Shown: positions 1 to 7,728, counted from the first letter of the stretch. The stretch is DNA of 64,000 nt from Paracoccus sp. (in: a-proteobacteria) (GCF_030538695.1 NZ_JAUNTN010000005.1:1-64000); one strand, 5' to 3'. The notes: generated from the sequence alone by a model not told the origin. A program made the numbers and translations.

Positions 1-1
1 A

Positions 2-145
2 ATAAAACCCGCAGACTCTCGTTATAAACGAGGGAACAAAGGGGGGCAGGTCAATCCTGCTACCACTTACCCGAACGGTCTACCGTTGGATATTCCTACT
101 GCTCTTGATGGTGAGGATTATATCAGGTTTGCTGATGTTGTATGA
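2..145 (+). CDS. 3' end of an unrecognised gene (cut by window start)
   Basis: An open frame enters from the left edge and reads 47 codons to a TGA at 143-145. Its last residues are DGEDYIRFADVV. The segment is short, polar and rich in Gly, Asn and Pro, and I do not recognise a family. It is followed by a strong intrinsic terminator at about 235-266, as expected at the end of a transcription unit. It belongs to the mobile element. It may be chance open frame, but the absence of stops and the following terminator favour a real gene end. Confidence 0.4.
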   Translation: MKPADSRYKRGNKGGQVNPATTYPNGLPLDIPTALDGEDYIRFADVV

Positions 146-283
146 GTATAACTTCAATATCAAGGCCCCTCATCTATTGTATTGACGGGTTTGACAACGC
201 TTTTAAGATTAGTGATCTTAACAATTTGAACTAAAAAGGCCCCGCCTGTAGCGGGGCCTTTATTTTAATCAAGGCTTTTTCAG
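146..283. other. Intergenic: hairpin, possible promoter and terminator
   Basis: This AT-rich gap holds a seven-base-pair hairpin at 203-221 (arms TTAAGAT and ATCTTAA). It also holds promoter-like hexamers TTGACG (182-187) with AAGATT 17 bases on, and a perfect TTGACA at 191-196. The terminator at 235-266 follows closely, so any transcript started here would be very short. No good Shine-Dalgarno sequence precedes the next start codon at 284. Confidence 0.35.
235..266 (+). terminator. Rho-independent terminator
   Basis: Arms 235-245 (AAAGGCCCCGC) and 251-261 pair perfectly over 11 bases around a five-base loop, followed by TATTTT. The flanking A and T runs make it able to work on both strands. 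It probably ends the gene that enters from the left edge. Confidence 0.85.
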
Positions 284-1033
284 ATGTCTTTTTATTTACT
301 GACCGAGGTTTCTCGGAATCAGAAGCTCGGACCTATGCCTGTGGTCACGGTCTCTGCCAAGACTTGCCCATCTTCCTGTCCGTTTGCAAATGGCGGTGGG
401 TGTTATGCTGAGTATGGACCCCTGAACCTCCTTTGGACGAAGGTCACGAATCAGGTCCAAGGAGTTGATTTCCAAAATCTTGTGGCCAAGGTACGTCGTC
501 TCCCCAAGATGATGTGGCGTTATGGACAGGCGGGAGACTTACCCGGAGATGGGGACACCATTGACGGCAACCAGTTGATCGAGCTTGCAAAAGCAAACGC
601 ATCGCGACCCGTTCTCTGCTATACCCACAAACCTGTCTCGACACATGAACAAAACGCGAACTATATCCGTAAGGCCGAGGAGCTTGGCTTCCACATCAAC
701 ATTTCAACTGAGTCCCTTGTGGACTGCGACGACATTGTTTCGGCAGGGTTTTCTGCCGTGACTGTAATCCCCGCCTCCTATCAGCGGGGCAAGAACGAGT
801 CCCTGACGGATTTCAAGGCTCGCGTTGGCGAGTTGCGGACTCCAAAAGGCACCAAAGTGGCAATCTGCCCCGCAACCTATACAGACACGAACTGTCTGAA
901 ATGTGGGGCATGTTCTAAGCGTCGAGCAGGAAACACCGTGATCGCCTTTCCGGCACACGGGACCAAGAAGCGTGTTGTAGATGAAAGGATAACCAATGCT
1001 TCTGCTAAACCTGCTCGAACGAGTCCTGATTGA
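284..1033 (+). CDS. Cysteine-rich protein of unknown function, mobile-element cargo (DUF7227-like)
   Basis: A 249-residue soluble protein with two cysteine clusters: Cys28, Cys32 and Cys40 near the N-terminus (CPSSC then GGGCYAEYGPL), and Cys195, Cys204, Cys207 and Cys210 near the C-terminus. Between them lie QAGDLPGDGDTID (82-94) and YTHK (113-116). The pattern suggests a bound metal or Fe-S cluster. It resembles phage and plasmid proteins of the DUF7227 type from memory, which have no known function; I could not check this. It lacks the CxxxCxxC motif of classical radical SAM enzymes. The start ATG at 284 has no clear ribosome site. The gene lies directly upstream of the excisionase and integrase genes and on the same strand. 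Confidence 0.7.
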   Translation: MSFYLLTEVSRNQKLGPMPVVTVSAKTCPSSCPFANGGGCYAEYGPLNLLWTKVTNQVQGVDFQNLVAKVRRLPKMMWRYGQAGDLPGDGDTIDGNQLIELAKANASRPVLCYTHKPVSTHEQNANYIRKAEELGFHINISTESLVDCDDIVSAGFSAVTVIPASYQRGKNESLTDFKARVGELRTPKGTKVAICPATYTDTNCLKCGACSKRRAGNTVIAFPAHGTKKRVVDERITNASAKPARTSPD

Positions 1034-1187
1034 ACTTTCTGTGGAGTTAGACCTGCATTATGACGACGATGATGGCCCTACAATTAACGGAACGATTGCT
1101 TTGCTTTGGCTCAGCGCGGTTGTCCTATACCATCACGGGCGACCGATCCCCTTTGTTGTGATACATACCATCACTCGGTTTACATAA
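996..1187 (+). CDS. Possible small hydrophobic protein overlapping the preceding gene
   Basis: A 63-codon frame starts inside the last 38 bases of the cysteine-rich gene in another frame. It has a good ribosome site (AAAGGA at about 983-988, seven bases before the ATG). The product begins MLLLNLLERVLIELSVELDL, then has an acidic patch (DDDDG) and a hydrophobic stretch. It stops at the ATG of the excisionase-like gene. I recognise no family. The ribosome site and end-to-start coupling favour a real gene; the overlap and short length argue against. Confidence 0.3.
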   Translation: MLLLNLLERVLIELSVELDLHYDDDDGPTINGTIALLWLSAVVLYHHGRPIPFVVIHTITRFT

Positions 1188-1498
1188 TGCAGCCTAAATA
1201 CGTCAGCCTTACCCAACTTGGTCAAACTCTCCAGATGTCCCCACGAACACTGGCCTATATGGCCCAACAGGGACGGCTTCCGGGAGCAATCAAGATTGGC
1301 CGTAGCTGGCGCGTGGAGATTTCAACATGGCAACAATCTATCAACGAACCCCCGGTGGGCCTTTCTGGGGGGATTGCACGGTCAACGGTAAGCGACACCG
1401 TTTCAGCACGGGGTCACGAAATCGACGAATTGCACAAGCTGAGGCAGATCGTCGTGAAAAGGAACTCACGGAGGGGGATGAAGGCGTCACCCTCTTGA
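1187..1498 (+). CDS. Excisionase-like helix-turn-helix DNA-binding protein
   Basis: From the ATG at 1187 the product has 103 residues. Residues 5-50 (VSLTQLGQTLQMSPRTLAYM, then RLPGAIKIGRSWRVEISTW) match the winged helix-turn-helix pattern of the AlpA, Xis and MerR-like group: an 'LxxLGxxLxMSxRT' helix pair followed by a wing with a G-R-x-W-R turn. Such proteins bind attachment-site DNA and bias the integrase toward excision, or regulate it. The reading frame runs on through 172 bases that also encode the integrase N-terminus in another frame. The C-terminal half therefore looks unrelated to anything and may be tolerated tail. A longer upstream start (1106) is open but would add a segment unlike the family. 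Confidence 0.7.
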   Translation: MQPKYVSLTQLGQTLQMSPRTLAYMAQQGRLPGAIKIGRSWRVEISTWQQSINEPPVGLSGGIARSTVSDTVSARGHEIDELHKLRQIVVKRNSRRGMKASPS

Positions 1499-2349
1499 CT
1501 GCCGCAGCACGGTTTATGGTCCAGAAGGCCCATCTTAAACCTCGAACGTTGGAAAACTACCGAATGGCTACCATTCGGCTGGCAGAAACCTTCGGGGATG
1601 TCTCCCTTAATTTGATAAACCCCAGGGGTTTGTCAGAGTTTGTGCTGTCTCGAACCAATGAAGGTGCTAGGATTGCTGTGAAGCGCGACCTGGCGTTCCT
1701 ATCTTCACTCTTTAGTTTGGCTAAAGTTTGGCCAGATGGACCAAAGAAAAACCCTTTTGATGACTTCGACATGAAGCAATTACCCAACGCGGAGGAACGT
1801 ACAGTGTGGCTCAATGATCAGGAAATCAAGCGGTTAATTGCTGCTTGTCGGACTGACCGTCAGCGTCTGTTTGTTATCCTGTCCGTCGATACCGGGATGC
1901 GGAAGATGGAGACCTTGGGGTTACGTTGGACCGAAGTGGACATGGACCAGCGGCTCATCACGTTGGGCAACATCGACCGCCTGCGGACAAAGGCTGGACG
2001 GGGCAGGGTGATCTCCATGACCGAACGCGTCTATGACACACTCTCTGTCACACCACGAACCTCGCGTTGGGTGTTCCCCGGCGAGACTGCTGACCAGCAC
2101 CAGACCACGGTCAAGACCTTCTGGAAACGGCTCACACGCGATGCTGGACTAGAGGGGGTGCGAGTGCATGACCTGCGTCATACCTTTGGAACCCGAGCGA
2201 TTTTTGCCGGAATGGACCCCTATGCTCTTATGAAGATCATGGGCCATGCCGATATTCGTTCGACCCAACGATACATTCACCCGTCAACGGAGGCGATCAA
2301 AAATGCGATGAAGAAACTCGACCAACCTTGTCACACTCACGGCACATGA
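1327..2349 (+). CDS. int: Tyrosine recombinase (phage-type integrase)
   Basis: This 340-residue integrase has an N-terminal arm-binding segment (1-55), a core-binding SAM-like domain (about 55-145) and a catalytic domain (about 155-335). The full catalytic set is visible: Arg192 (TGMRKMETLGLRW), Lys222, His281 and Arg284 (HDLRHTFGTR), His307 (MGH) and nucleophile Tyr316 (RYIH). It should therefore be active. The start at 1327 gives the common MATIYQR opening and lies inside the excisionase-like gene, an overlap often seen between xis and int. The gene faces the 3' end of tRNA-Arg, its probable target. Confidence 0.93.
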   Translation: MATIYQRTPGGPFWGDCTVNGKRHRFSTGSRNRRIAQAEADRREKELTEGDEGVTLLTAAARFMVQKAHLKPRTLENYRMATIRLAETFGDVSLNLINPRGLSEFVLSRTNEGARIAVKRDLAFLSSLFSLAKVWPDGPKKNPFDDFDMKQLPNAEERTVWLNDQEIKRLIAACRTDRQRLFVILSVDTGMRKMETLGLRWTEVDMDQRLITLGNIDRLRTKAGRGRVISMTERVYDTLSVTPRTSRWVFPGETADQHQTTVKTFWKRLTRDAGLEGVRVHDLRHTFGTRAIFAGMDPYALMKIMGHADIRSTQRYIHPSTEAIKNAMKKLDQPCHTHGT

Positions 2350-2371
2350 GGTTGAAGATTCCGACTGTAAA

Positions 2372-2448
2372 TGGCGGACCCGGAGCGATTCGAACGCCCG
2401 ACCCCCAGATTCGTAGTCTGGTGCTCTATCCAGCTGAGCTACGGGTCC
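2372..2448 (-). tRNA. tRNA-Arg(ACG), presumed integration site
   Basis: Read on the minus strand, the gene folds as a 77-base cloverleaf with acceptor stem GGACCCG/CGGGTCC, encoded 3' CCA, the D-arm (AGCTCAGCTGGATAGAGCA) and T-arm (GTTCGAATC). The anticodon loop CTACGAA gives anticodon ACG, normally read as ICG after deamination, for arginine CGU, CGC and CGA codons. The 3' end points at the integrase gene, so this tRNA is the likely attB site of the neighbouring element. Confidence 0.97.
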
Positions 2449-2461
2449 ACTGTGAGGGGGG

Positions 2462-2490
2462 TGTTTAGTGGTGTCGCGCGGGGGACGCAA
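2462..2490 (-). promoter_or_regulatory. Candidate promoter for tRNA-Arg
   Basis: On the minus strand TTGCGT (2485-2490) and TAAACA (2462-2467) are separated by exactly 17 bases and would start transcription about seven bases before the tRNA. The -10 match is only moderate. The same layout precedes tRNA-Trp and tRNA-Cys in this window, which raises confidence. Confidence 0.45.
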
Positions 2491-2655
2491 GAGAGAAATT
2501 GCAGCTTGGGCAAAAAAATCTCTGGGTCGGTGTGGGGCGGGATATGACACGACGTTTCGGCAGGGTTGCAGCGGAACAGGGTCGCAGTCTTGTCGTGAAG
2601 CTGTTACAGCAGCCGCGCATGAACGATACCGGGCAGATCCCGGCACGAGGCAGCT

Positions 2656-4041
2656 ATGATTCTGGAAAACCGCATATTTGACGAAATCAGCATCGGGGAC
2701 GAAGCGTCGCTGACGCGGGTTCTGACGCAGGACGATATGTTCGCCTTTGTGGCGGCGTCGGGCAATCACAACCCGATGCACCTGCCGGGGCTTGATGCAA
2801 ATGGGGACGGGCAGATTGACGGCTTTGTGCCGGGACTGCTGATCGGCTCGCTGATTTCGGCGGTGCTTGGCACGCGCCTGCCGGGGCCGGGGACGATGTA
2901 TATTGGTCAGACGCTGGAATGGAGCAGCCGGGCGCGGGCGGGCGATGAGATGACCGCCCATGTCCGCGTGACGGAAAAGCATGATGATGGCACGCTGACG
3001 CTTGACACTTGGGTGATGCGCAGCCGTGACGACCGGCTGGTGGTCAGCGGTCAGGCGCGGGTGATTGCTCCGCAGCGCAAGATCACGGCGGATGACGCGA
3101 TGTTCCCCGGCCTGATCGTAGACAGTCACCGCCATTTCGAGGCTCTGCTGGAACGCGCCCGCCCGCTGCCGGCGCTGCGCACGGCGGTTGTTTGCCCGGA
3201 TGAGGCGAACTCGCTGTCGGGCGCGGTTCAGGCGGCGGTGGAAAGCATCATTGACCCGATCCTGATTGGTAATGCGGCCAAGATTCGGGCAGCCGCCGAA
3301 GCGGGCGGCATGGATATTTCCGGCTATGAGCTGATCGACGAAGCCGATGACCGCAAGGCCGCAACCCTTGCCGTTGCCTTGGCGCGTGAGGGCAAGGCCG
3401 ATGCGGTGATGAAGGGCCATCTGCATACCGATGATCTGCTGCGCCCGATGATTGACAAGGAAAAGGGTCTGCGCATCGGTCGCCGCTTCACCCATGTTTT
3501 CGTGCTGGATATTCCGGGCCTGTCGCATTTGCTGACGATCACGGACGCGGCCATCAATATTGCGCCGGACCTGAAAACCAAAGTCGATATTGTTCAGAAC
3601 GCCATTGATCTGGTAAAATCGCTGGGCATCGAAACCCCGCGCGTGGGCGTGCTGTCGGCTGTGGAAACCGTGAACCCGGAAATCCAAAGCTCGCTGGATG
3701 CGGCATTGTTGTCCAAAATGGCGGATCGCGGCCAGATTCGGGGCGGGCTGGTCGATGGGCCGCTGGCGATGGATAATGCCGTTGATCTGGCTGCCGCGCG
3801 GACCAAGGGCATCAAGTCCGAAGTCGCGGGGCGCGCCGATATTCTGGTGGTGCCAAATCTGGACGCCGGGAACATGCTGGCCAAGCAACTGACCTATATC
3901 AGCCGGGCCGAGGCCGCCGGGCTGGTGCTTGGCGCACGGGTGCCGGTGATCCTGAACTCGCGTTCGGACGGGCGGATGTCGCGGCTGGCGTCCTGTGCCG
4001 TGGCGGCACTGCATCATTTCAACGGAAAGGGCGCTGCATGA
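2656..4041 (+). CDS. MaoC-like domain fused to phosphate acetyltransferase
   Basis: A 461-residue fusion: a hot-dog MaoC-like domain at about 1-135 and a phosphate acetyl/butyryltransferase domain at about 165-455 (ending with the family's ILNSRSDGRMSRLASCAVA). The second domain should interconvert acyl-CoA and acyl phosphate, and the acetate kinase gene that follows, overlapping by four bases, completes the Pta-Ack route. The MaoC motif normally reads D-x-N-P-x-H; here it is N37-H-N-P-M-H42, so the catalytic Asp is replaced by Asn. The usual following 'HGM' is also altered (VPGLL). The first domain may thus be a binding or structural module rather than an active hydratase. A tRNA gene and about 200 bases with no other gene lie upstream. 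Confidence 0.88.
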   Translation: MILENRIFDEISIGDEASLTRVLTQDDMFAFVAASGNHNPMHLPGLDANGDGQIDGFVPGLLIGSLISAVLGTRLPGPGTMYIGQTLEWSSRARAGDEMTAHVRVTEKHDDGTLTLDTWVMRSRDDRLVVSGQARVIAPQRKITADDAMFPGLIVDSHRHFEALLERARPLPALRTAVVCPDEANSLSGAVQAAVESIIDPILIGNAAKIRAAAEAGGMDISGYELIDEADDRKAATLAVALAREGKADAVMKGHLHTDDLLRPMIDKEKGLRIGRRFTHVFVLDIPGLSHLLTITDAAINIAPDLKTKVDIVQNAIDLVKSLGIETPRVGVLSAVETVNPEIQSSLDAALLSKMADRGQIRGGLVDGPLAMDNAVDLAAARTKGIKSEVAGRADILVVPNLDAGNMLAKQLTYISRAEAAGLVLGARVPVILNSRSDGRMSRLASCAVAALHHFNGKGAA

Positions 4042-5216
4042 GCGGGGGCGCAATCCTGACCCTGAACGCGGGGTCGTCCTCTCTGAAACTGGGCCTGTAT
4101 CCGCAGGCGGGTGATGGCGTGCTGGCCACCGGGCTGGTCGAGAAGATCGGACAGGATGGCCGGATGCGGCTGAAGGATGGCGACGGCCACCCGATCCATG
4201 CCGCCGAGACCGGGCCGGCGGATTTTGCCGATCACAAGGCCGCCTTACGCACGGCGATTGCGGCGATCGAGACGGCTTTCCCCGAACGCCGCATCGTTGC
4301 GGTCGGGCATCGGGTTGTGCATGGCGGCGCCAATTTCAGCGGCCCGGTGGTGGTCGATCCCACCCATCTGGCCGCGATCACCCGGCTTGTGCCGCTGGCC
4401 CCGTTGCACCAGCCGCATAACCTCGAAGGTATCCACGCCGCCATGGCCGAATTTCCCGATGCGCCGCAGGTGGCTTGCTTTGACACGGCCTTTCACCGCG
4501 GCCAGCCTTGGGTGAACGAAGCCTTTGCCCTGCCGCGTGAGATGTTCGATCAGGGCATTCGCCGCTATGGGTTCCACGGTCTCAGCTATGACTACATCTC
4601 GCATGAGCTGACCCGGCGTGACCCGGAACTGGCCAGGGGCCGGGTGGCGGTGGCGCATTTGGGCAATGGTGCTTCCGTCTGCGCGATGCGAGACGGGCGG
4701 TCGGTTGCCTCCAGCATGGGGTTCTCGACGCTGGACGGACTGGCAATGGGGACACGCTGCGGCCAGATCGACCCCGGCGTGCTGCTCTATCTGATGGAAG
4801 CCAAGGGCATGGATGCCGCCGAAATCGGCAAGCTGCTTTACCACCGCTCGGGCCTTCTGGGCCTGTCGGGTCTGTCCAACGATATGCGCGAACTTGAAGC
4901 CGCGAACACGCCCGAGGCCGAACAGGCCATCGGCTATTTCACCCATGCCTTGCGCCGCCAGATCGCCAATATGGCGGCCTGCCTGGATGGGCTGGACGGG
5001 CTGGTGTTCAGCGGCGGCATTGGTGAGAACAGCCCGCTGATTCGCGCCCGAACCTGTCAGGGTATGGGCTGGATGGGCGTCGCGTTGGATGAGGCTGCCA
5101 ATGCGGCGAACCGGTCGGTTATCAGCGCCGCTGGCAGCAGGGTCAAGGTCATGGTGATCCGCACCGACGAAGAATCGGTGATCGCAGAATCCGTTCGCAA
5201 ACTGACGCAAAACTGA
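4038..5216 (+). CDS. ackA: Acetate kinase
   Basis: A 392-residue enzyme of the acetokinase family that transfers phosphate between acetyl phosphate and ADP/ATP in the cytoplasm. Visible signatures are LNAGSSSLK (9-17), HRVVHGG (91-97, Arg92 binds substrate), FDTAFH (148-153, catalytic Asp149), RRYGFHG (175-181, His180) and the C-terminal FSGGIGEN. The ATG overlaps the TGA-side of the pta gene by four bases, so the two are translationally coupled. Length is normal for the family. Confidence 0.96.
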   Translation: MSGGAILTLNAGSSSLKLGLYPQAGDGVLATGLVEKIGQDGRMRLKDGDGHPIHAAETGPADFADHKAALRTAIAAIETAFPERRIVAVGHRVVHGGANFSGPVVVDPTHLAAITRLVPLAPLHQPHNLEGIHAAMAEFPDAPQVACFDTAFHRGQPWVNEAFALPREMFDQGIRRYGFHGLSYDYISHELTRRDPELARGRVAVAHLGNGASVCAMRDGRSVASSMGFSTLDGLAMGTRCGQIDPGVLLYLMEAKGMDAAEIGKLLYHRSGLLGLSGLSNDMRELEAANTPEAEQAIGYFTHALRRQIANMAACLDGLDGLVFSGGIGENSPLIRARTCQGMGWMGVALDEAANAANRSVISAAGSRVKVMVIRTDEESVIAESVRKLTQN

Positions 5217-5253
5217 TCCGGCCCAAAAGCAGGGGGCAGAGGGTGCGCCTGCG

Positions 5254-5288
5254 CATCTTTTGTCCCCAAATATCCCCGCCGGAGGCAT
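5254..5288 (+). repeat. Gene-end repeat, copy 1
   Basis: The core AAATATCCCCGCCGGAGGCA (5268-5287) is preceded by CATCTTTTGTCCCC. It lies about 40 bases after the acetate kinase stop. The same 35-base unit recurs almost exactly, inverted, at 41477-41511. Other copies of the core are at 18112, 41527 and 55548. Confidence 0.85.
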
Positions 5289-5346
5289 CCGTCGGTTCAG
5301 CCAGTCTGCCGCCGGGGTGTTCTTTCCGTTGCCCGCGCTTTTCTGC

Positions 5347-5375
5347 TTGAACCCGCCCGGCGCTTGCCCTAATCA
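5347..5375 (+). promoter_or_regulatory. Candidate promoter for tRNA-Trp and possibly secE-nusG
   Basis: TTGAAC (5347-5352) and TAATCA (5370-5375) are 17 bases apart, placing a start just before the tRNA at 5389. The -10 is weak, so this is a positional call. Confidence 0.4.
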
Positions 5376-5388
5376 GCGCCTCGGACCT

Positions 5389-5464
5389 AGGGGTATAGCT
5401 CAGTTGGTAGAGCATCGGTCTCCAAAACCGAGGGTCGGGGGTTCGAGTCCCTCTGCCCCTGCCA
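5389..5464 (+). tRNA. tRNA-Trp(CCA)
   Basis: A 76-base cloverleaf with acceptor AGGGGTA/TGCCCCT, an encoded CCA end, D-arm AGCTCAGTTGGTAGAGC and T-arm GGTTCGAGTCC. The anticodon loop CTCCAAA gives CCA, tryptophan. Its place directly before secE-nusG is the classic bacterial arrangement, and it is probably cotranscribed with them. Confidence 0.97.
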
Positions 5465-5575
5465 GTCCTTCCGAACATCGTTTTCCTGACAAATCGTCGC
5501 TCGGATGGGCTTGAAATAACGGTCCCGCGCCGGTATGTCCGGCAGGCCGCGCCGTTGCGGCAAGAAGGAAGTAGC

Positions 5576-5767
5576 ATGGCCAACCCCGTCAAGTTCATTC
5601 AGCAGGTCCGCACCGAGGCAGGCAAGATCACCTGGCCGAACCGGCGCGAGGTGACGACGACCACGATCATGGTTTTCATCATGGCGACGCTGGCTGCGAT
5701 CTTCTTTTTCCTGGTGGATCTGGTGATCCGCTATGGCCTGACCTTCCTGCTGGGTGTGGTTGGCTAA
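5576..5767 (+). CDS. secE: Preprotein translocase subunit SecE
   Basis: A 63-residue short-form SecE: an N-terminal amphipathic helix (KFIQQVRTEAGKITWPNRRE, 5-24) and one membrane span (about 31-57). It clamps SecY in the translocon. The start at 5576 gives the standard MANPVKF opening and has an AAGGA ribosome site about seven bases upstream; an earlier in-frame start at 5555 is less likely. It lies between tRNA-Trp and nusG. Confidence 0.93.
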   Translation: MANPVKFIQQVRTEAGKITWPNRREVTTTTIMVFIMATLAAIFFFLVDLVIRYGLTFLLGVVG

Positions 5768-5917
5768 CGGGGTTGTCTTTCGCGGGGCATAAGGATATGT
5801 CCCTGCGAACGTCTGCTGACGGCGCGCATCGATTCGGTTGCGCGTCGATTTTATTTCAGCCGGGCCGCCCCGCGGGGGCATTACAGAAACACGGACGAAA
5901 CGAAGGGTCGCACGGGA

Positions 5918-6454
5918 ATGGCAAAGCGTTGGTATTCGGTCAGCGTGCTCTCGAACTTCGAGAAAAAGGTCGCTGAGGCGATTCGTCAGGCCGTGGCCGA
6001 AAAAGGTCTTGAGGAACAGATCGAGGAAGTTCTGGTCCCCACCGAGGAGGTGATCGAGATCCGCCGCGGCAAGAAAGTCACCAGCGAACGGCGCTTCATG
6101 CCGGGCTATGTGCTGGTGCGTATGGATATGAATGACCGGACCTTCCATCTGGTCAATTCGATCAACCGGGTGACAGGGTTCCTTGGCGCGCAGGGCAAGC
6201 CGATGCCGATGCGCGACGCCGAGGTGAATGCGATCCTGAACCGTCAGGGCGATGGCGAGGAGGCGCAGCCGCGCAATCTCATCCGCTTTGACGTGGGGGA
6301 AAAGGTCAATGTGACCGACGGCCCGTTCGAGGGGTTCTCGGGCATGGTCGAGGAGGTGGACGAAATCTCGAACCGCCTCAAGGTCACGGTGTCGATTTTT
6401 GGTCGCCCCACGCCGGTCGAACTGGAGTTTACTCAGGTGACCAAAACCGCCTGA
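5918..6454 (+). CDS. nusG: Transcription termination/antitermination factor NusG
   Basis: A 178-residue NusG. The NGN domain that binds RNA polymerase spans about 4-118 (WYSVSVLSNFEKKVAE; PGYVLVRMDMND), and the KOW domain about 125-178 (FDVGEKVNVTDGPFEGFSG) contacts Rho or the ribosome. It follows secE after 150 bases that hold no other gene. Length and domain order are standard. Confidence 0.96.
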   Translation: MAKRWYSVSVLSNFEKKVAEAIRQAVAEKGLEEQIEEVLVPTEEVIEIRRGKKVTSERRFMPGYVLVRMDMNDRTFHLVNSINRVTGFLGAQGKPMPMRDAEVNAILNRQGDGEEAQPRNLIRFDVGEKVNVTDGPFEGFSGMVEEVDEISNRLKVTVSIFGRPTPVELEFTQVTKTA

Positions 6455-6529
6455 GTTTTCGTGCGGGAGGCGTTTGCCGAACCGCTAAGTCTGCCCCATT
6501 CCGGGGCGTGATGATAAGGAGAGGGCCAC

Positions 6530-6982
6530 ATGGCCAAGAAAGTTGTCGGGCAGCTCAAGCTGCAAATCAAGGCGGGTGAAGCAAACCCGTCGCCCCCCGT
6601 TGGTCCTGCTCTGGGTCAGCGCGGCATCAACATCATGGAGTTCTGCAAGGCGTTCAACGCCAAGACGCAGGAAATGGAAAAAGGCGCGCCGGTTCCGGTC
6701 GTCATTACCTATTACGCGGATAAATCGTTCACTTTTGAAACGAAAACCCCGCCCGCGTCCTTCCTGCTGAAAAAAGCCGCTGGCCTGAAGCCGGTCGGTA
6801 AGCGGAACCGCCCGAAAGGTTCGGAAAAGCCGGGTCGTGCGCCCGCTGGCACCGTGACCGTCAAACAGGTCCGCGAAATCGCAGAGGCCAAGATGAAAGA
6901 TCTGTCCGCGAATGACGTGGATCAGGCGATGAAGATCATTCTGGGTTCCGCCCGGTCGATCGGCATTGAAGTGAAGGGGTAA
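6530..6982 (+). CDS. rplK: 50S ribosomal protein L11
   Basis: A 150-residue L11, a component of the GTPase-associated centre of the large subunit. The N-terminal domain holds [19 protein letters not shown] (21-39), and the C-terminal rRNA-binding domain ends [24 protein letters not shown] lies just before the ATG as a strong ribosome site. It pairs with rplA three bases downstream. Confidence 0.97.
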   Translation: MAKKVVGQLKLQIKAGEANPSPPVGPALGQRGINIMEFCKAFNAKTQEMEKGAPVPVVITYYADKSFTFETKTPPASFLLKKAAGLKPVGKRNRPKGSEKPGRAPAGTVTVKQVREIAEAKMKDLSANDVDQAMKIILGSARSIGIEVKG

Positions 6983-6985
6983 GTC

Positions 6986-7681
6986 ATGGCGAAACTGGGT
7001 AAACGCACCAAGGTCGCCCGCGAAGCCTTCGCTGGCAAGGACAATCTGGCTGTCGCGGATGCGATCAAGCTGGTGAAAGACAACGCCAAGGCCAAGTTCG
7101 ACGAAACCGTTGAAATCGCGCTGAACCTCGGCGTCGATCCGCGTCACGCCGACCAGATGGTTCGTGGTGTGGTCGCGCTGCCGAACGGCACCGGCAAGGA
7201 CGTTCGCGTGGCGGTTTTCGCCCGTGGTCCGAAAGCTGACGAAGCCAAGGCCGCTGGTGCCGAGGTTGTCGGCGCCGAAGATCTGCTGGAATCGATTCAG
7301 GGCGGCAATCTGGACTTTGACCGTGTGATCGCAACCCCGGACATGATGCCGCTGGTCGGCCGTCTGGGTAAGATCCTCGGTCCGCGCAACCTGATGCCGA
7401 ACCCCAAGGTCGGCACCGTGACCATGGACGTGAAAGCTGCTGTCGAAGCCGCCAAAGGCGGTGAAGTGCAGTTCAAGGCCGAAAAGGCCGGTGTCGTCCA
7501 CGGCATGATCGGCAAGGCGTCGTTCAGCGACGACAAGCTGGTGGAAAACCTGCGCGCCTTTGTCGAGGCAGTGAACCGCGCGAAGCCCTCGGGCGCGAAA
7601 GGGACCTACATGAAAAAGGTCTCGATCAGCTCGACCATGGGGCCGGGCGTGTCCATCGACATCGCCGACGCGACCGCCTGA
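6986..7681 (+). CDS. rplA: 50S ribosomal protein L1
   Basis: A 231-residue L1, the mobile stalk protein at the E site and usually a translational repressor of its own operon. The signature [10 protein letters not shown] is at about 137-146 and the protein has normal length. The gene starts three bases after the rplK stop and is followed by a strong terminator, so secE-nusG-rplK-rplA forms a unit separate from rplJ-rpoC. Confidence 0.97.
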   Translation: MAKLGKRTKVAREAFAGKDNLAVADAIKLVKDNAKAKFDETVEIALNLGVDPRHADQMVRGVVALPNGTGKDVRVAVFARGPKADEAKAAGAEVVGAEDLLESIQGGNLDFDRVIATPDMMPLVGRLGKILGPRNLMPNPKVGTVTMDVKAAVEAAKGGEVQFKAEKAGVVHGMIGKASFSDDKLVENLRAFVEAVNRAKPSGAKGTYMKKVSISSTMGPGVSIDIADATA

Positions 7682-7698
7682 GGTCTGAATCAGAATTG

Positions 7699-7728
7699 AA
7701 AAGGCCCCGCGATCTGCGGGGCCTTTTT
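7699..7728 (+). terminator. Rho-independent terminator after rplA
   Basis: Arms 7699-7710 (AAAAGGCCCCGC) and 7716-7727 pair over 12 bases around GATCT, with the closing T run. It separates the L11-L1 unit from the L10 operon. Confidence 0.93.

Larger units (their letters stand above)
1..2371. mobile_element. Right-hand end of an integrated genetic element at tRNA-Arg (partial)
   Basis: The segment left of the tRNA-Arg gene is richer in A and T than the chromosome to its right. It carries a tyrosine recombinase, an excisionase-like protein and an orphan gene. The recombinase gene ends 22 bases from the tRNA 3' end, the usual layout for elements that integrate into the 3' part of a tRNA gene and regenerate it. 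No second copy of the tRNA 3' end is visible in bases 1-2371, so the other junction must lie left of the window and the element's size is unknown. It could be a prophage, a genomic island or an integrative element; nothing seen here (no capsid, tail or conjugation genes) decides between these. Confidence 0.75.

Noticed and set aside
2284..4053. 589-codon minus-strand frame opposite the integrase end, tRNA-Arg and maoC-pta
   Set aside because: It runs through a tRNA gene and is antisense to a clearly conserved protein; composition effect.
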